A stretch of 48,478 bases of DNA from assembly GCA_012516125.1 (NCBI GenBank), contig JAAYXB010000015.1:1-48478 (forward strand), written 5' to 3'. The stretch is from Bacillota bacterium. Its GTDB lineage: Bacteria; Bacillota; SHA-98; UBA4971. Shown one piece after another: positions 15,101-23,482 of this stretch (its first letter is position 1; each line of letters opens with the position of its first letter). The notes under the pieces are model-generated. The model was not told the DNA's origin and ran no database searches. It saw only the letters and a program-made list of their open reading frames with translations. The position numbers were made by a program, and so were the translations under genes.

Positions 15101-16732
15101 GTGGCTTACACTCCGCAGATGATAGAGTCGATCCGCCTCGTTGAAGCATCGCGAGAGAGGCGATACACGGAGAAGCACCCGAGGCTGAGCCCCGCGGAGA
15201 AGCAGGACCTTCTCCGGAGGTTCCACCCGGACTTCCGTCCGGACACCATGCGCCCGGTGAAGGTGGGGCCGTCGCGCGGATCGATGATGCCCCATGAGCT
15301 CGTGGACATCCTCGAGGCCAGGAGCAGGCTGGACCCGGACACCTTTCCCCTCGACAGGATCGACTACGATGTGGACGTGCTGGTGGTGGGGGGCGGCGGG
15401 GCCGGGTCGTCGGCGTCGCTGATGGCCCACGCTGCGGGCGCGAACGTCCTTCAGGTCACCAAGCTCAGGCTGGGCGATGCAAACACCATGATGGCCCAGG
15501 GCGGCATCCAGGCGGCCGACAAGCCCAACGACTCCCCGATGATCCATTACCTCGATGTCATCGGTGGCGGCGGGTTCGTGAACAAGCCCGACCTCGTGAG
15601 GGCGCTTGTCCATGATGCGCCTCTCGTGATAAAGTGGCTGGAGGACCTCGGGTGCATGTTCGACAAAGAGCCCGACGGCACCATGATCACCCAGCACGGG
15701 GGCGGCACGTCGCGGAAGCGCATGCATGCCGCGCGCGATTACTCCGGGGCTGAGATCATGCGCACGCTCCGGGACGAGGTGCGGAACAGGCAGATCCCTG
15801 TCATCGAATTCTCGCCCGCAGTGGAGCTTCTGTCCGATGGCGAGGGGCGGTGCACGGGGGCTGTTCTTATGAACCTCGAGACGAAAGACTTTTTCGTTGT
15901 GCGGGCGAAGACCGTCATCCTGGCGACAGGCGGGTTCGGAAGGCTTCACGTCGCGAGGTTCCCGACTACGAACCACTACGGCGCCACCGCAGACGGCCTT
16001 GTCATGGCTTACCGTATCGGAGCAAACCTCATCTTCCTCGACGCGACGCAGTTCCACCCGACGGGCGCCGCGTACCCCGAGCAGATCGTCGGCCTTCTCA
16101 TCACCGAGAAGGTTCGCGGCCTGGGCGCACAGCTTGTGAATGTCCACGGTGAGCAGTTCGTATTCCCGCTCGAGACCAGAGATGCCGTCTCCAGCGCCAT
16201 CCTGCGCGAGTGCCATGAGCGGGGTACGGGCGTGATCACCGAGACGGGACAGCACGGGGTGTGGCTCGACTCGCCCATGATAGAGCACATCCACGGCGAG
16301 GGCACGATCCAGAGGGCGCTTCCGGCCATGTTCCGCCAGTATAAGCGCTTCGGGATCGACATGCGGAAGGAGCCGATCCTGGTGTACCCGACGCTCCACT
16401 ACCAGAACGGCGGCGTGGAGATATCGGACGACACGAGCACCTGCATCGAGAACCTGTTCGTGGCCGGGGAGACCTCCGGGGGTGTTCACGGGCGCAACCG
16501 TCTCATGGGGAACTCCCTCCTCGACGTGGTGGTCTTCGGCAGGCGGGCGGGGGTGGCTGCGGCCGAGCGGGCTCGGAGCGTGAAGCCCGGGAGGCTCACG
16601 CTCGAGCACGTGAGGCGCTATCACAAGGAGCTTGACGAAGCGGGCATCGGGATGGGCAGGGTGTCGCCGATGATTCTGCCGTCCTACGCCCGTCACGAAG
16701 CGAGGCCCGGCGCCAACTCTGTGGTATTATAG
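15101..16732 (+). CDS. Fumarate reductase/succinate dehydrogenase-type flavoprotein
   Basis: FAD-containing catalytic subunit, 543 residues. The FAD motif GGGGAGSSASL is near residue 93, MAQGGIQAA near 130, and the substrate-site stretches HPTGAAYPE, KVRGLGAQLVN (catalytic Arg region) and HYQNGGVEI (active-site His) follow in order. The C-terminal FAD contact is GRNRLMGNSLLDVVVFG. Two features are unusual: an N-terminal extension of about 85 residues before the Rossmann fold, and an early end that removes most of the helical C-terminal domain. GTG 15101 is preceded by AGGAGGG at ten bases. The residues support fumarate/succinate chemistry, but related flavoproteins use other substrates, so specificity is inferred. 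Confidence 0.88.
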   Translation: MAYTPQMIESIRLVEASRERRYTEKHPRLSPAEKQDLLRRFHPDFRPDTMRPVKVGPSRGSMMPHELVDILEARSRLDPDTFPLDRIDYDVDVLVVGGGGAGSSASLMAHAAGANVLQVTKLRLGDANTMMAQGGIQAADKPNDSPMIHYLDVIGGGGFVNKPDLVRALVHDAPLVIKWLEDLGCMFDKEPDGTMITQHGGGTSRKRMHAARDYSGAEIMRTLRDEVRNRQIPVIEFSPAVELLSDGEGRCTGAVLMNLETKDFFVVRAKTVILATGGFGRLHVARFPTTNHYGATADGLVMAYRIGANLIFLDATQFHPTGAAYPEQIVGLLITEKVRGLGAQLVNVHGEQFVFPLETRDAVSSAILRECHERGTGVITETGQHGVWLDSPMIEHIHGEGTIQRALPAMFRQYKRFGIDMRKEPILVYPTLHYQNGGVEISDDTSTCIENLFVAGETSGGVHGRNRLMGNSLLDVVVFGRRAGVAAAERARSVKPGRLTLEHVRRYHKELDEAGIGMGRVSPMILPSYARHEARPGANSVVL

Positions 16733-16831
16733 TGTGGCGGGAAAGACCTGCGGGCCGGGGAACTGCAAAGTCGTCCGAATCGCTCTTGGAGCACAAAACC
16801 TGCGCATCGCGCAAAGAGGGGGCGGGTGAGG

Positions 16832-17116
16832 ATGCCTGGAAGCATTGAGGCGGGGCCGGCGGTTGAGGGCCGGCCGGCGGAGGTCCCGGTGGAGATCAAC
16901 CAGAAATGGTGCAAGGGGTGCGACATCTGCGTCGCCTTCTGTCCGAAAGAGGTCCTCGCAAGACCCGAGGGGGGGAAGGCGCAGGTTGCGCACCCCGAAA
17001 AGTGTACACGATGCGGGCTTTGTGAGATCATGTGTCCTGACCTGGCGATCGTGGTAGTACCGGCGGCCCGCAAGGGGACCTCTTCCCGGGGGCAGGGAGG
17101 TGCTGCTGATGCTTAG
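16832..17116 (+). CDS. korD: 2-oxoacid:ferredoxin oxidoreductase delta subunit (ferredoxin)
   Basis: Two-cluster ferredoxin subunit of the 2-oxoglutarate synthase complex, about 94 residues. It has motifs CKGCDICVAFCPKEVL and CTRCGLCEIMCPD, each CxxCxxCxxxCP. ATG 16832 is chosen over GTG 16826 because AGAGGGGG (16815-16822) precedes it by nine bases. Its stop overlaps the korA start by eight bases. The gene order delta-alpha-beta-gamma is common for this enzyme. Confidence 0.93.
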   Translation: MPGSIEAGPAVEGRPAEVPVEINQKWCKGCDICVAFCPKEVLARPEGGKAQVAHPEKCTRCGLCEIMCPDLAIVVVPAARKGTSSRGQGGAADA

Positions 17117-18245
17117 CAAGGCCGGCACGAGGCTCATGCAGGGAAACGAGGCTTGCGCGGAAGGCGCTATAGCTGCGGGCCTGCGATTCTTCGCAGGCTA
17201 CCCCATAACGCCCTCCACCGAGATAGCGGAGGAGCTTGCGCTCCTCCTTCCGAAGGTCGGCGGGAAGTTCATCCAGATGGAGGATGAGATCGCCAGCATA
17301 TCCGCGATCATAGGGGCATCGCTTGCGGGGGCGAAGTCCATGACCGCCACGAGCGGGCCAGGGTTCTCGCTGAAGCAGGAGGGGATCGGGTTCGCTTCGT
17401 ATACTGAGGTGCCGTGCGTTATCGTGAACGTCCAGCGGGTGGGACCGAGCACCGGTGTGCCGACGGCGCCTGCGCAGGGTGATGTGATGCAGGCGCGCTG
17501 GGGGACCCACGGCGACCACCCCATTATCGTCCTCTGTCCGTCCTCGGTCGCGGAGACGTTCACGCTCATAATCGAGGCGTTCAACATCTCAGAGCGCTGG
17601 CGGATACCGGTGATCTTCCTCATGGACGAGGTCGTTGCCCACATGCGCGAGAAGGTCGTGGTGCCGGATGTAAGCCAGATCAAACTGGTTGAGCGGCCGC
17701 GGCCTCAAGTGGCCCCGGACCAGTATCTGCCTTACGCTGCGGGCGAAGACCTTGTGCCCCCCATGGCCGACTTCGGCTCGGGATACCGCTATCATGTCAC
17801 GGGGCTTACGCACGACCAGACAGGGTTCCCCACCACAAAGGCCCCCGAGGTGGGTGCTCTCGCCCGGCGCCTGGACGCCAAGATGAAAAGGGCGGCGCCG
17901 CACGTCACGTTCGTGGATGAGCTTCTTGTGGACGATGCTGAGGTTGCGATCTTCGCATACGGCGTAACGGCAAGGGCGGCAGCGAAGGCTGTCCGCGACG
18001 CGCGGGCGCAGGGTCTCAAGGCGGGGCTCATAAAAGCGAAGACGCTCTGGCCGTTCCCCAGCGAGCACGTGCGCAGGGTGGCCGAGCGGGCGCGCGCCAT
18101 AGTCGTCCCGGAGATGAACATGGGGCAGCTCGTGCTGGAAGTCGAAAGGGCCTCCGCGGGCCGGGCGAAGGTCGCGGGCCTTTCGCGGGTGGATGCGGAG
18201 CCCATCACGCCGGATGAGATCCTGGCAAGACTGCGGGAGGTGTGA
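17109..18245 (+). CDS. korA: 2-oxoacid:ferredoxin oxidoreductase alpha subunit
   Basis: Alpha subunit of the thiamine-diphosphate enzyme that interconverts 2-oxoglutarate and succinyl-CoA + CO2 with ferredoxin. It has about 378 residues. The N-terminus QGNEACAEGAIAAGLRFFAG with YPITPSTEI is the family signature. TSGPGFSLKQEGIGFA and VQRVGPSTGVPT follow, and the C-terminal half is the transketolase C-like domain (KTLWPFPSEHV). ATG 17109 is preceded by GGGAGGTG. Succinyl-CoA synthetase immediately downstream supports 2-oxoglutarate as substrate rather than pyruvate or branched oxoacids. Confidence 0.95.
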   Translation: MLSKAGTRLMQGNEACAEGAIAAGLRFFAGYPITPSTEIAEELALLLPKVGGKFIQMEDEIASISAIIGASLAGAKSMTATSGPGFSLKQEGIGFASYTEVPCVIVNVQRVGPSTGVPTAPAQGDVMQARWGTHGDHPIIVLCPSSVAETFTLIIEAFNISERWRIPVIFLMDEVVAHMREKVVVPDVSQIKLVERPRPQVAPDQYLPYAAGEDLVPPMADFGSGYRYHVTGLTHDQTGFPTTKAPEVGALARRLDAKMKRAAPHVTFVDELLVDDAEVAIFAYGVTARAAAKAVRDARAQGLKAGLIKAKTLWPFPSEHVRRVAERARAIVVPEMNMGQLVLEVERASAGRAKVAGLSRVDAEPITPDEILARLREV

Positions 18246-18253
18246 CGAGAGCG

Positions 18254-19087
18254 ATGGCGATGCCTGTAACTCACTACCTGCGGACGAGCAAGATGCCTCA
18301 CATATGGTGCGCAGGGTGCGGGCATGGGATAGTGCTTGGCGCCGTGCTGCGGGCCATAGACTCGCTGGGCCTCGATAAGGACGAGGTGTGCGTGGTCTCG
18401 GGGATAGGGTGCGCCTCGCGGGCACCGGGTTATCTCGACTTCAACACGCTCCATACAACCCACGGCAGGGCCATCGCCTTTGCCACCGGGATCAAGATGG
18501 CGAAACCCGAGCTGAAAGTGATCGTGCTCACCGGGGACGGTGACGCCGCCGCGATAGGCGGGAACCATCTCATACACGCGGCGCGCCGCAACATCGGCAT
18601 CACCACCGTGTGCTTCAACAACAGCATCTACGGGATGACGAGCGGCCAGTACTCTCCCATGACCCCGACGGGAAGTTTAGCGAGCACGGCGCCGTATGGG
18701 AATATCGAGGAGCCCTTCGACCTGTGCGACCTGGTTTACGCGGCCGGGGCGAGCTACGTTGCCCGCGGTACCGCTTATCACGCTCTGCTCCTGTCAAAGC
18801 TCATCGCAAAGGCCATAGCCACCGAAGGGTTCTCGTTCGTGGAGGCCATCACGCAGTGCCCGACTTACTACGGAAGGCGCAACAACATGAGGTCCGCCGT
18901 GGACATGCTGAAGTGGCAGAAGGAGCACGCCGTGCCCGTGGCTGCCGCGGCGAAAATGTCCGCGGAGGAACTCGTGGGCAAGTTCAGGATAGGCGAGCTT
19001 GGCACGAGGACCAGGCCCGAGTATACCCGGCGGTACGCTGCTGTCATTGAGACGGCGCAGAAAGAGGAGGCTGAGCAGGATGCGTAA
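18254..19087 (+). CDS. korB: 2-oxoacid:ferredoxin oxidoreductase beta subunit
   Basis: Thiamine diphosphate-binding subunit, about 277 residues. It has WCAGCGHGIVLGA near residue 18 and IGCASRAPGYLDFNTLHTTH, typical of 2-oxoglutarate/2-oxoacid beta subunits. The TPP/Mg motif GDGDAAAIGGNH lies near residue 95, with NNSIYGMTSGQYSP after it. ATG 18254 is chosen since GGGAGGTG (18236-18243) precedes it by ten bases. The end overlaps korC by eight bases, consistent with coupled translation of complex subunits. Confidence 0.95.
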   Translation: MAMPVTHYLRTSKMPHIWCAGCGHGIVLGAVLRAIDSLGLDKDEVCVVSGIGCASRAPGYLDFNTLHTTHGRAIAFATGIKMAKPELKVIVLTGDGDAAAIGGNHLIHAARRNIGITTVCFNNSIYGMTSGQYSPMTPTGSLASTAPYGNIEEPFDLCDLVYAAGASYVARGTAYHALLLSKLIAKAIATEGFSFVEAITQCPTYYGRRNNMRSAVDMLKWQKEHAVPVAAAAKMSAEELVGKFRIGELGTRTRPEYTRRYAAVIETAQKEEAEQDA

Positions 19088-19628
19088 GGAGGTCCGGCTC
19101 TCAGGGAGCGGGGGGCAGGGGCTGATCCTCGCGGGCATCATCCTCGCAGAGGCCGTCATCCACGACGGCCATGAGGTGGTCCAGACGCAGTCGTACGGGC
19201 CGGAGGCGCGAGGCGGGGCGAGCCGCGCCGAGGTCATCATCGCCGACGAGGCCATCGACTACCCTAAAGTGGGCACACCCGACGTCGTCCTCGTGATGTC
19301 TCAGGAAGCGTGCAACAAGTATGCGCGCCAGGTGAAGCCCGGCGGGATGGTCGTGGTAGACGAGACGAACGTGAAGACAGTCCCAGATGTAGAAGAGGCG
19401 CGCGTGGTGCGCCTTCCTATCACAGACATCGCAAGGCACGAGGCAGGCCGGCAGGTGACTGCGAACATGGTGGCCCTCGGCGCGCTTGTGGGGATTGCGG
19501 GCCTTGCGACGCCGGAGGCGGCCGAGCGGGCTGTGAGAGAGCGAGTCCCGAAGGGAACGGAGGACCTGAACCTGAAGGCGTTCAGGCTGGGGATGAAGCG
19601 GGCGAGGGAGGCTTTGGGTGCGACATGA
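19080..19628 (+). CDS. korC: 2-oxoacid:ferredoxin oxidoreductase gamma subunit
   Basis: Gamma subunit that contributes to CoA and cluster positioning, 182 residues, normal length. It starts MRKEVRLSGSGGQGLILAG, the classic gamma-subunit opening, and continues with QSYGPEARGGASRAEVI. ATG 19080 follows GCAGGA and lies inside the korB end. The stop overlaps the sucC start in ATGA, so kor and suc genes form one coupled operon. Confidence 0.95.
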   Translation: MRKEVRLSGSGGQGLILAGIILAEAVIHDGHEVVQTQSYGPEARGGASRAEVIIADEAIDYPKVGTPDVVLVMSQEACNKYARQVKPGGMVVVDETNVKTVPDVEEARVVRLPITDIARHEAGRQVTANMVALGALVGIAGLATPEAAERAVRERVPKGTEDLNLKAFRLGMKRAREALGAT

Positions 19629-20767
19629 AACTCCATGAATACCAGGCGAAGGAGATAATGAGACGCTACGGGGTCCGAACCCCGCGCGGCGAGGTCGCGT
19701 GCACCGCCGACGAGGCAGGCGAGATCGCAGCGAGGCTGGGATGCGCGGTCGCCGTGAAGGCCCAGGTCCATGTGGGGGGCAGAGGCAAGGCCGGCGGCAT
19801 TGCGGTTGCGACCACGCCGGACGAGGCCAGGTGTCAAGCGTCGCGCATTCTCGGGATGAACATCAAGGGCCTCACAGTGACGAGGGTGCTCGTGGAAGAG
19901 GCCGTTAAGGCCGCAAGGGAGTATTATGCCGGAATCACCATAGACCGCGCCCGTCGCTCCATCGTAGTGATGGCGAGCAGCGAAGGCGGGGTGGACATCG
20001 AGGAGGTGGCCGCGCGGGCGCCCGAGAAGATCGCTCGGGCCTGGGTGAGCCCTCGGGAGGGCTTCGAGCCGTGGCAGGCAAGGTCGCTTGCGCTCGCCGC
20101 AGGATTCGATAGGAAGGCGGTGGGCGCGGCGGGGACGTATATCGCGAGCCTCTTCCGACTGTTTGTGCGCGAGGACGCGTCGCTTGCGGAGATCAACCCG
20201 CTCATGTTGTCCGAGGGCGGCCATGTGATCGCTGCGGATGCCAAGATCACCATCGACGACAACGCCATTGTGCGCCACCCCGAGTATCAGGCCCTTGCGG
20301 AGGAGGATAGCGAGGATCCGCTCGAGCGCGAGGCTCACAGGCGGGGCCTCACTTATGTCAAGCTGGACGGCGACATCGGCGTCATCGGGAACGGAGCCGG
20401 GCTTGTCATGGCAACGCTCGACGCTATCAGCGCTGAGGGCGGCCGTGCCGCGAACTTCCTGGATATCGGCGGCGGCGCCAGGGCTGATGTGGTAAGAAAC
20501 GCGCTTGAACTCATCCTGATGGACGGCCGCGTGAAAGCCATCCTTATCAACGTCTTCGGCGGCATCACCAGGTGCGATGAGGTGGCCTCCGGTCTTCTCG
20601 CCGCGGCCGAGTCGGTGGGCGTGCGCGTGCCCATGGTCGTGAGGCTTGCGGGCACCAGGGAGGAGGAAGGCAGGGCGCTCCTGCGCGAGACTTCTGTAGT
20701 GGCGGCCGAGGGCATGGCGGATGCTGCGAGGCAGGCCGTGGCGCTTGCAGCGGGAGGGGTGCACTGA
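19625..20767 (+). CDS. sucC: Succinyl-CoA synthetase beta subunit (ADP/GDP-forming)
   Basis: ATP-grasp subunit that binds nucleotide and succinate; 380 residues, as expected. It begins [31 protein letters not shown] binds nucleotide, EINPLM binds metal, and the C-terminal ligase domain has [22 protein letters not shown] and [15 protein letters not shown] 19625 overlaps the korC stop; the TGA/ATG junction with sucD is equally tight. Coupled to Kor, the pair either makes nucleotide triphosphate from succinyl-CoA or activates succinate for reductive carboxylation. Confidence 0.96.
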   Translation: MKLHEYQAKEIMRRYGVRTPRGEVACTADEAGEIAARLGCAVAVKAQVHVGGRGKAGGIAVATTPDEARCQASRILGMNIKGLTVTRVLVEEAVKAAREYYAGITIDRARRSIVVMASSEGGVDIEEVAARAPEKIARAWVSPREGFEPWQARSLALAAGFDRKAVGAAGTYIASLFRLFVREDASLAEINPLMLSEGGHVIAADAKITIDDNAIVRHPEYQALAEEDSEDPLEREAHRRGLTYVKLDGDIGVIGNGAGLVMATLDAISAEGGRAANFLDIGGGARADVVRNALELILMDGRVKAILINVFGGITRCDEVASGLLAAAESVGVRVPMVVRLAGTREEEGRALLRETSVVAAEGMADAARQAVALAAGGVH

Positions 20768-21642
20768 TGGGCATCTTCATAGGTGACGACACGAGGCTTG
20801 TGGTTCAGGGCATCACCGGCAGAGAGGGTCGGTTTCACGCCGGCCGCATGAGGGAATACGGCACGAACGTGGTTGCAGGAGTCACCCCGGGGCGAGGCGG
20901 TGCCGACGTTGATGGTATTCCCGTCTTTGACACCGTGGCAGAGGCCGTGCGAGAAACGGGCGCCAACGCTTCGTGCGTGTTTGTGCCAGCCTCTGCGGCG
21001 GCCGACGCTGCAGCCGAGGCGCTCGCTGCAGGGATCGAGATCGTCGTGTGCATCACGGAGGGGATCCCGACGCTCGACGTGATGAACATGCTGGATGCAG
21101 CAAAGGCACGGGGATGGAAGGGGCGGGTCATCGGGCCCAACTGCCCGGGCCTTGTGACATGCGGCAAGGCCCTTGTAGGCATCATGCCCGGGCGTATCTT
21201 TACTCCCGGCCCCGTGGGCCTTGTGTCGAGGAGCGGGACCCTCACCTACGAGGTGGTGAACCTTCTCAGCGCGAGAGGGATCGGCCAATCCACCTGCGTT
21301 GGTGTTGGGGGGGATCCGATAATCGGAACGAACTTTGTCGACTGCCTGGCAGAGTTCGAAGACGACCCCGACACCAGGGCCGTCGTGCTCATCGGAGAGA
21401 TCGGAGGGCAGGACGAGGAGGACGCTGCGGCCTTTATCCGTGAGAACATGACCAAACCGGTCATCGCCTTTGTGTCGGGGCGGACCGCTCCGCCGGGCAA
21501 ACGAATGGGTCACGCCGGCGCCATAGTCTCGGGCAACATGGGAACCGCTGAGTCGAAGATGAAGGCGTTCCGCGAAGCGGGCGTGCCTGTCGCGGACAGC
21601 ATAGGCGAGATCATGAGACTCGTAATGGACGCGCTGAAGTAG
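20767..21642 (+). CDS. sucD: Succinyl-CoA synthetase alpha subunit
   Basis: CoA-binding and phosphohistidine subunit, 291 residues. The Rossmann part has [17 protein letters not shown], and IGPNCPGLV and [10 protein letters not shown] follow. The active-site histidine is His249 in [18 protein letters not shown]. It starts on the last base of the sucC stop and is the last gene of the long + strand block; a strong GC hairpin at 21707-21739 follows. Confidence 0.96.
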   Translation: MGIFIGDDTRLVVQGITGREGRFHAGRMREYGTNVVAGVTPGRGGADVDGIPVFDTVAEAVRETGANASCVFVPASAAADAAAEALAAGIEIVVCITEGIPTLDVMNMLDAAKARGWKGRVIGPNCPGLVTCGKALVGIMPGRIFTPGPVGLVSRSGTLTYEVVNLLSARGIGQSTCVGVGGDPIIGTNFVDCLAEFEDDPDTRAVVLIGEIGGQDEEDAAAFIRENMTKPVIAFVSGRTAPPGKRMGHAGAIVSGNMGTAESKMKAFREAGVPVADSIGEIMRLVMDALK

Positions 21643-21706
21643 CTTGCATGCGAGGCGGCCGATGGGCCTTGGCGAGAAAGCGATGGGCGCAGCACAAAGG
21701 ATGGTA

Positions 21707-21739
21707 CAGGGGTGGGGCCTGATGCGGCGCCCACCCCTG
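21707..21739. terminator. GC-rich hairpin between convergent genes
   Basis: CAGGGGTGGG (21707-21716) and CCCACCCCTG (21730-21739) form a perfect 10-bp stem with a 13-base loop. It lies between sucD (+, ends 21642) and the small membrane protein gene (-, ends 21771), so it can serve both strands. There is no strong T-run, so terminator function is likely but not certain. Confidence 0.6.
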
Positions 21740-21770
21740 CTATGCCATGATGTGACACGGCCACTGCGTG

Positions 21771-21881
21771 TTAGCTCTGGTTCGCCTGCCACGGGATGAA
21801 GAAGCAAAGGAAGAATATCGCTATGATGACGATTATGGAAATGATTATTATCCACATCAGCGTAAAGGACTCCTGGGTCAT
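21771..21881 (-). CDS. Small single-helix membrane protein A (36 residues)
   Basis: A short ORF on the minus strand with an excellent ribosome site: AAAGGAGG about eight bases before ATG at 21881. The product begins MTQESF, has one long hydrophobic helix (WIIIISIIVIIAIFFLCFF) and ends IPWQANQS. It shares the MTQE start, WIII core and late Pro-Trp with small protein B at 23916, and the two ribosome sites are also alike. It is therefore probably a real paralogue. Function is unknown. Small one-helix proteins are common in sporulating Bacillota envelopes, but nothing here proves that role. Its upstream side is occupied by repeat R2. Confidence 0.72.
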   Translation of the reverse strand: MTQESFTLMWIIIISIIVIIAIFFLCFFIPWQANQS

Positions 21882-21936
21882 CTACGATACCTCCTTTCAA
21901 AGTAGGCCGCATCGCCCTGCCGGGTCCTGGATGGCT

Positions 21937-22139
21937 AGCTAAGTGAGGGTGCGTTAATTCTCGCCACTCTTCCAGTAGTTGCCGGGTTGCCGGTGTTGCA
22001 CTCGGGGACGGCGCCCCAAGCGGGGCGCGCTTCGCCAAAATCCGGCCCGTCTGGCCAGTGGCCGGATTTTGACACCCCTCGTGCAATCACCGGCAACTTC
22101 TCCCAAAAGTCGGGAGCATTTCTGCACCCTCACTTAGCT
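21937..22139. repeat. Structured intergenic repeat, copy R2 (complete, with terminal inverted repeats)
   Basis: This copy shows the full element of about 203 bp. The 16-base ends AGCTAAGTGAGGGTGC (21937-21952) and GCACCCTCACTTAGCT (22124-22139) are perfect inverted repeats. Inside are an outer stem GTTGCCGGTGTTGCAC (21986-22001) with GTGCAATCACCGGCAAC (22081-22097), and a 12-bp stem CAAAATCCGGCC (22036-22047) with GGCCGGATTTTG (22060-22071). A CTCCC/GGGAG hairpin lies near 22099-22115. No ORF is present and no clear target duplication is seen. The right end contains the stop codon of the minus-strand gene 22134-22871. Confidence 0.92.
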
Positions 22140-22871
22140 GGAAGCTGGTGCTTGGTCCGGGTCGACATCCTCCAGGAAGTGTGTGAGCATGCTTGCTACG
22201 AACCTCTGGAACTGCGGCGTTTTTGCGAGGTCAAGAAGGAGCGGAAAGGACACGCCGTGGGACGGCGGTGCCCCTGATCCCTGGACACCCGCACTTTGCT
22301 CGAGCGACGCTTTGACCATGGCACTGATCTGCGAAAGCGCTCCCGCGGCCTCGTCGGCCAGCTTGAGCGAAGACTGAATCTTGTCTAGAGTGTTGTTCAC
22401 TGTTCCATCAGCGATAGCCCCGCGAAGCGCCAGCTTCGCGCGGGAGAGCAGGTTCGGACGCGATGCCGACGTGCCGGGTCCCTGCGAGGCGTGGCTTTGT
22501 CCGCTCTCATCGTGTGTGGGTCCATCGTGCTCGACGGGTGGAGCATCCACGCCCGGCACCTGAGCGGCAACCGGATTGCCATGGGTGCGGGAAACCCGCT
22601 CACGCGTGAGATCCTTGCTCTGGCCGCCGGACCTCGTAAGGCTGGCCGGGGCCCCGCTGCGGCCTTTCTCGACTGCAGGGGTTGTTTCCGCCGGGCCGTT
22701 TCCAGGCCGGGCGATTTCCATTGCGTCGACCCTTGACGACATCCTATCGTAGGACTCCTCGAGACGTTTGAGGCTTCGTTCCAGCCGCTGCAACACCTGG
22801 TTCTGTTGGGCCACCGCCTCCTGTAGCGTCTGTATCTCTCGACGGGAATCCCTGTTATCCTGAACCTCCAT
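22134..22871 (-). CDS. Coiled-coil protein of unknown function
   Basis: A 245-residue soluble protein. Residues about 10-50 form a heptad-rich coiled coil (ETLQEAVAQQ-like repeats, LQRLERSLKRLEESYDRM). Residues 55-140 are a low-complexity, Gly/Pro/Ser-rich linker. The C-terminal part is helical (LALRGAIADGTVNNTLDKIQ and AKTPQFQRFVASMLTHFLED). No signal peptide or known motif is recognised. The start ATG at 22871 has only a weak GGGGTGG site. A TATAAT on the minus strand at 22929-22934 is a possible -10. The TAA stop lies inside the terminal repeat of R2, so the insertion may have set or shortened the C-terminus. Confidence 0.7.
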   Translation of the reverse strand: MEVQDNRDSRREIQTLQEAVAQQNQVLQRLERSLKRLEESYDRMSSRVDAMEIARPGNGPAETTPAVEKGRSGAPASLTRSGGQSKDLTRERVSRTHGNPVAAQVPGVDAPPVEHDGPTHDESGQSHASQGPGTSASRPNLLSRAKLALRGAIADGTVNNTLDKIQSSLKLADEAAGALSQISAMVKASLEQSAGVQGSGAPPSHGVSFPLLLDLAKTPQFQRFVASMLTHFLEDVDPDQAPASS

Positions 22872-23119
22872 GGAAAACCACCCCGCTGCCTATCTGTGCC
22901 CCTCGAATCTCGTATCGGTCGGCACTACATTATATGACCCTCGGGCGAGACTGTGCGGGGCCTACACTTGTCGTAATATGTGTGGGCTGGCTCCCGGTGT
23001 CCGCGTTTCACCAAAACCTGCCCTTCCGAATACGATCTATCGGGGCAGGGTGCCGCCCCTGCACGAATACTTCGGTGTACGCGGGAGGCCGCGGACCGGG
23101 AAGGTGGGACATAACGCGC

Positions 23120-23482
23120 ATGGCGAACGAGATCGAGGGAATCTCGTCGAGAATCCGCGAGAGTCTGCAGCAAAACGAGGGAGCGTCGCTCGCAGGGATC
23201 CTGCGTGATGCGGGCATCTCTCCTGAGAATCAGGAGCGGGTCAAAGGTCTTCTAGGCGGGCTTGGGTATTCGGACGCTCAGCTCTTTGACCCTGTCGAAC
23301 TTACGAAGATCGCACATAACCTCCTGTCGTCTATGCCGGAGGAGACCCGGCGCCAGTTTCTTGACGCGGTTCTCCAGGCGGTTGCCGACATGAGCCCGGG
23401 AGGCGTGCCTGTGGAGATCAGAGACGCCCTGTCATCCCGCCCGGGAGAGGTTAACACGAGCGTCTCACCGGGTGAGAGCTAA
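23120..23482 (+). CDS. Hypothetical helical protein, 120 residues
   Basis: Not recognised. It is a small acidic soluble protein starting MANEIEGISSRIRESLQQ and containing several amphipathic helices (LAGILRDAGI, VKGLLGGLGY, VELTKIAHNLLSSMPEETR). The last 20 residues look disordered. The ATG at 23120 is preceded by GAAGGTGG at twelve bases; upstream in-frame starts (from 22934) give an implausible Cys/Arg-rich extension. It is divergent from the coiled-coil gene with a gap of about 250 bases. Codon use matches the neighbours. It could act with the coiled-coil protein or the small membrane proteins, but that is only proximity. Confidence 0.65.
   Translation: MANEIEGISSRIRESLQQNEGASLAGILRDAGISPENQERVKGLLGGLGYSDAQLFDPVELTKIAHNLLSSMPEETRRQFLDAVLQAVADMSPGGVPVEIRDALSSRPGEVNTSVSPGES

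Noticed and set aside
14729-16696. Long antisense ORF of 655 codons opposite the FrdA-like gene
   Set aside because: It mirrors the codon phase of the real gene in GC-rich DNA and has a His/Arg/Pro-rich composition without domains. The + strand product has clear FAD and substrate motifs.
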